DNA of 64,000 bases from Pterois miles (lineage: Eukaryota; Chordata; Actinopteri; Perciformes; Scorpaenidae): the NCBI GenBank assembly GCA_947000775.1, contig CAMQGK010000001.1, positions 3,660,001 through 3,724,000 of the forward strand, given 5' to 3'. The notes beneath the pieces were generated by a model that was given only the letters and a program-made list of their open reading frames with translations, was not told the DNA's origin and searched no databases. Shown here piece after piece: positions 61,544-64,000 of this stretch. The translations under genes were made by a program, and so were the position numbers. Within the stretch, counting starts at the first letter, position 1. Each line of letters begins with the position of its first letter.

Positions 61544-64000
61544 TTATGCAGATGGATTCGCTTTTCTCTGGCCTTCACAGCCTTCAATTTTTCTTGTTGT
61601 TGGAACAGCAATGAAGAATTTGCATTCTTCATGGCAGAAAGAAGAGCCAGAGTGCAGCGTGATTTGGACTTTTATCGTGCGACGGAAGATGATATTTTCC
61701 TTCGCACGATAAAAGTCCAAATCACGCTGACGCTCTGGCTCTTCTTTCTGCCTTTTCTCCTGCATCTGCTTCAGAAGGATGGCACAGTGTCTATGAAAAT
61801 CTGCAATGTTGTTTGCCTTCTCTTCCTGCTTCTGCTTTGCCAATGCAGCCACTGACATGGCTTCATACTTGGCAAGCTTTTCCTTCTCCTTCAGAGTTGT
61901 GTCGGCAGCCTGCAGAAGCAGGCTGAGGCGTGCCAGGTCTTCCATAAGTCTCTGTTGACGTGACTGAAGGTCCTTGGACCTCTCTGCTTTTGCAGTCGGT
62001 TTTAGCAACAAACTGCAATTTGCATTCTTCATCGCAGCATTCTCCTCCTGCAGTCTGGCACGTTTCTCAGCTGCCAGGGAGATATTGAAGTTTTGCAGAT
62101 CCATTTGCTTTTCTCTGGCCATCACAGCCTTCAATTTTTCTTGTTGTTGGAACAGCCTGCATTCATCTTCCTTTGCACGATAAAAGTCCAAATCACGCTG
62201 CCGCTCTGACTCTTCTTTCTGCCTTTTCTCCTGCATCTGCTTCAGAAGGATGTCACGGTATCTATGACGCTTTGCAATGTTGTTTGCCTCCTCTTCCTGC
62301 TTCTGCTTTGCCAATGCAGCCACTGACATGGCTTCATACTTGGCAAGCTTTTCCTTCTTCAGAGTTGTGTCGGCAGCCTGCTTCTTCCTGAGGCGTGCCA
62401 GGTCTTCCATAAGTCTCTGTTGACGTGACTGAAGGTCCTTGGACCTCTCTGCTTTTGCAGTCGGTTTTAGCAACAAACTGCAATTTGCATTCTTCATCGC
62501 AGCATTCTCCTCCTGCAGTCTGGCACGTTTCTCAGCTGCCAGGGAGATATTGAAGTTTTGCAGCTCGATTTGCTTTTCTCTGGCCTCCGCAGCCTTCAAT
62601 TTTTCTTGTTGCTGGAACAGCCTGCATTCATCTTCCTTCGCACGATAAAAGTCCAAATCACGCTGCCGCTCTGACTCTTCTTTCTGCCTTTTCTCCTGCA
62701 TCTGCTTCAGAAGGATGTCACGGTATCTATGACGCTTTGCAATGTTGTTTGCCTCCTCTTCCTGCTTCTGCTTTGCCAATGCAGCCACTGACATGGCTTC
62801 ATACTTGGCAAGCTTTTCCTTCTTCAGAGTTGTGTCGGCAGCCTGCTTCTTCCTGAGGCGTGCCAGGTCTTCCATAACTGTCTGTTGACGTGACTGAAGG
62901 TCCTTGGACCTCTCTGCTTTTGCAGTCGGTTTTAGCAACAAACTGCAATTTGCATTCTTCATCGCAGCATTCTCCTCCTGCAGTCTGGCACGTTTCTCAG
63001 CTGCCAGGGAGATATTGAAGTTTTGCAGCTCGATTTGCTTTTCTCTGGCCTCCGCAGCCTTCAATTTTTCTTGTTGCTGGAACAGCCTGCATTCATCTTC
63101 CTTCGCACGATAAAAGTCCAAATCACGCTGCCGCTCTGACTCTTCTTTCTGCCTTTTCTCCTGCATCTGCTTCAGAAGGATGTCACGGTATCTATGACGC
63201 TTTGCAATGTTGTTTGCCTCCTCTTCCTGCTTCTGCTTTGCCAATGAAGCCACTGACATGGCTTCATACTTGGCAAGCTTTTCCTTCTTCAGAGTTGTGT
63301 CGGCAGCCTGCTTCTTCCTGAGGCGTGCCAGGTCTTCCATAACTGTCTGTTGACGTGACTGAAGGTCCTTGGACCTCTCTGCTTTTGCAGTCGGTTTTAG
63401 CAACAAACTGCAATTTGCATTCTTCATCGCAGCATTCTCCTCCTGCAGTCTGGCACGTTTCTCAGCTGCCAGGGAGATATTGAAGTTTTGCAGCTCGATT
63501 TGCTTTTCTCTGGCCTTCGCAGCCTTCAATTTTTCTTGTTGTTGGAACAGCCTGCATTCATCTTCCTTCGCACGATAAAAGTCCAAATCACGCTGCCGCT
63601 CTGACTCTTCTTTCTGCCTTTTCTCCTGCATCTGCTTCAGAAGGATGTCACGGTATCTATGACGCTTTGCAATGTTGTTTGCCTCCTCTTCCTGCTTCTG
63701 CTTTGCCAATGAAGCCACTGACATGGCTTTACACTTGGCAAGCTTTTCCTTCTTCAGAGTTGTGTCGGCAGCCTGCTTCTTCCTGAGGCGTGCCAGGTCT
63801 TCCATAACTGTCTGTTGACGTGACTGAAGGTCCTTGGACCTCTCTGCTTTTGCAGTCGGTTTTAGCAACAAACTGCAATTTGCATTCTTCATCGCAGCAT
63901 TCTCCTCCTGCAGTCTGGCACGTTTTGCAGCTGCCAGGGAGATATTGAAGTTTTGCAGCTCGATGTGCTTTTCTCTGGCCTTCGCAGCCTTCAATTTTTC
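61544..64000 (-). CDS. Tandem-repeat coiled-coil protein, array copy 4 (at least 818 codons, start off window)
   Basis: The longest version. Repeat boundaries are at 61727, 62198, 62663, 63128 and 63593, and the rightmost repeat carries the AREKHIELQ variant that is always nearest the N-terminus, so the start should lie about 300-400 bp beyond the window. The frame is uninterrupted across the region corrupted in unit 3. Confidence 0.55.
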   Translation of the reverse strand, partial: EKLKAAKAREKHIELQNFNISLAAAKRARLQEENAAMKNANCSLLLKPTAKAERSKDLQSRQQTVMEDLARLRKKQAADTTLKKEKLAKCKAMSVASLAKQKQEEEANNIAKRHRYRDILLKQMQEKRQKEESERQRDLDFYRAKEDECRLFQQQEKLKAAKAREKQIELQNFNISLAAEKRARLQEENAAMKNANCSLLLKPTAKAERSKDLQSRQQTVMEDLARLRKKQAADTTLKKEKLAKYEAMSVASLAKQKQEEEANNIAKRHRYRDILLKQMQEKRQKEESERQRDLDFYRAKEDECRLFQQQEKLKAAEAREKQIELQNFNISLAAEKRARLQEENAAMKNANCSLLLKPTAKAERSKDLQSRQQTVMEDLARLRKKQAADTTLKKEKLAKYEAMSVAALAKQKQEEEANNIAKRHRYRDILLKQMQEKRQKEESERQRDLDFYRAKEDECRLFQQQEKLKAAEAREKQIELQNFNISLAAEKRARLQEENAAMKNANCSLLLKPTAKAERSKDLQSRQQRLMEDLARLRKKQAADTTLKKEKLAKYEAMSVAALAKQKQEEEANNIAKRHRYRDILLKQMQEKRQKEESERQRDLDFYRAKEDECRLFQQQEKLKAVMAREKQMDLQNFNISLAAEKRARLQEENAAMKNANCSLLLKPTAKAERSKDLQSRQQRLMEDLARLSLLLQAADTTLKEKEKLAKYEAMSVAALAKQKQEEKANNIADFHRHCAILLKQMQEKRQKEEPERQRDLDFYRAKENIIFRRTIKVQITLHSGSSFCHEECKFFIAVPTTRKIEGCEGQRKANPSA
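61632..61752. repeat. Palindrome (unit 4)
   Basis: The same foldback as in the other units, with a shorter, differently ordered loop (CGACGGAAGATGATATTTTC). Confidence 0.9.

Larger units (their letters stand above)
59480..64000. repeat. Chimeric array unit 4 (partial, runs off the window)
   Basis: It begins with the L2-split anchor exon and continues into a coiled-coil frame with at least five periods, still open at the window edge. Confidence 0.85.

Overview
The window is animal nuclear DNA and reads as a ray-finned (teleost, probably percomorph) fish. Its genes are split by GT-AG introns and encode vertebrate proteins, and the introns carry typical fish repeats: L2/Maui-type LINE tails ending in TATCT repeats, hAT-type and foldback MITEs, a Tc1 element, a tRNA-like SINE and a Penelope-like remnant. 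Exon coordinates below were derived by hand from splice sites, phase and recalled human homologues; no search was run.

Left half (1-31.4 kb): three genes lie in the same direction on the + strand. First is ube2d3 (E2 ubiquitin-conjugating enzyme; exon 1 lies off the left edge). It has two mutually exclusive last exons giving 148- or 147-residue proteins. Next is a complete 17-exon manba (lysosomal beta-mannosidase, 882 codons, both catalytic glutamates present), with a CLEAR-like TFEB box just upstream. Third is the 5' part of slc39a8 (ZIP8 metal transporter). This order and relative orientation match human 4q24 (UBE2D3-MANBA-NFKB1-SLC39A8), but nfkb1 is absent here. The slc39a8 gene is broken: a needed exon is missing where a Tc1 element sits, and everything after its third recognisable exon is replaced by the array described next.

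Right half (31.5-64 kb, running off the right edge): a tandem array of about 8.4, 9.4 and 10.2 kb units plus a partial fourth. Each unit is a chimera. It has a candidate promoter with three ZNF143-like boxes and a first exon, then two SNARE-domain exons of a syntaxin-7-like gene. Next comes a captured manba piece (part of exon 10 to part of exon 14, inactivated), then the syntaxin membrane-anchor exon, which is split by a truncated L2 LINE in units 2-4 but intact in unit 1. Last, on the opposite strand, is an open reading frame for a coiled-coil protein built of 155-residue (465 bp) repeats. The 465-bp repeat number is 3, 4, 5 and at least 5 in successive units, and each frame ends in a DNA palindrome.

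The array looks recent, because intron sequence is nearly identical between units and the parental manba. It is the most unusual feature of the window. Parts of unit 3 look like poor consensus sequence, so exact lengths there should be treated with care.
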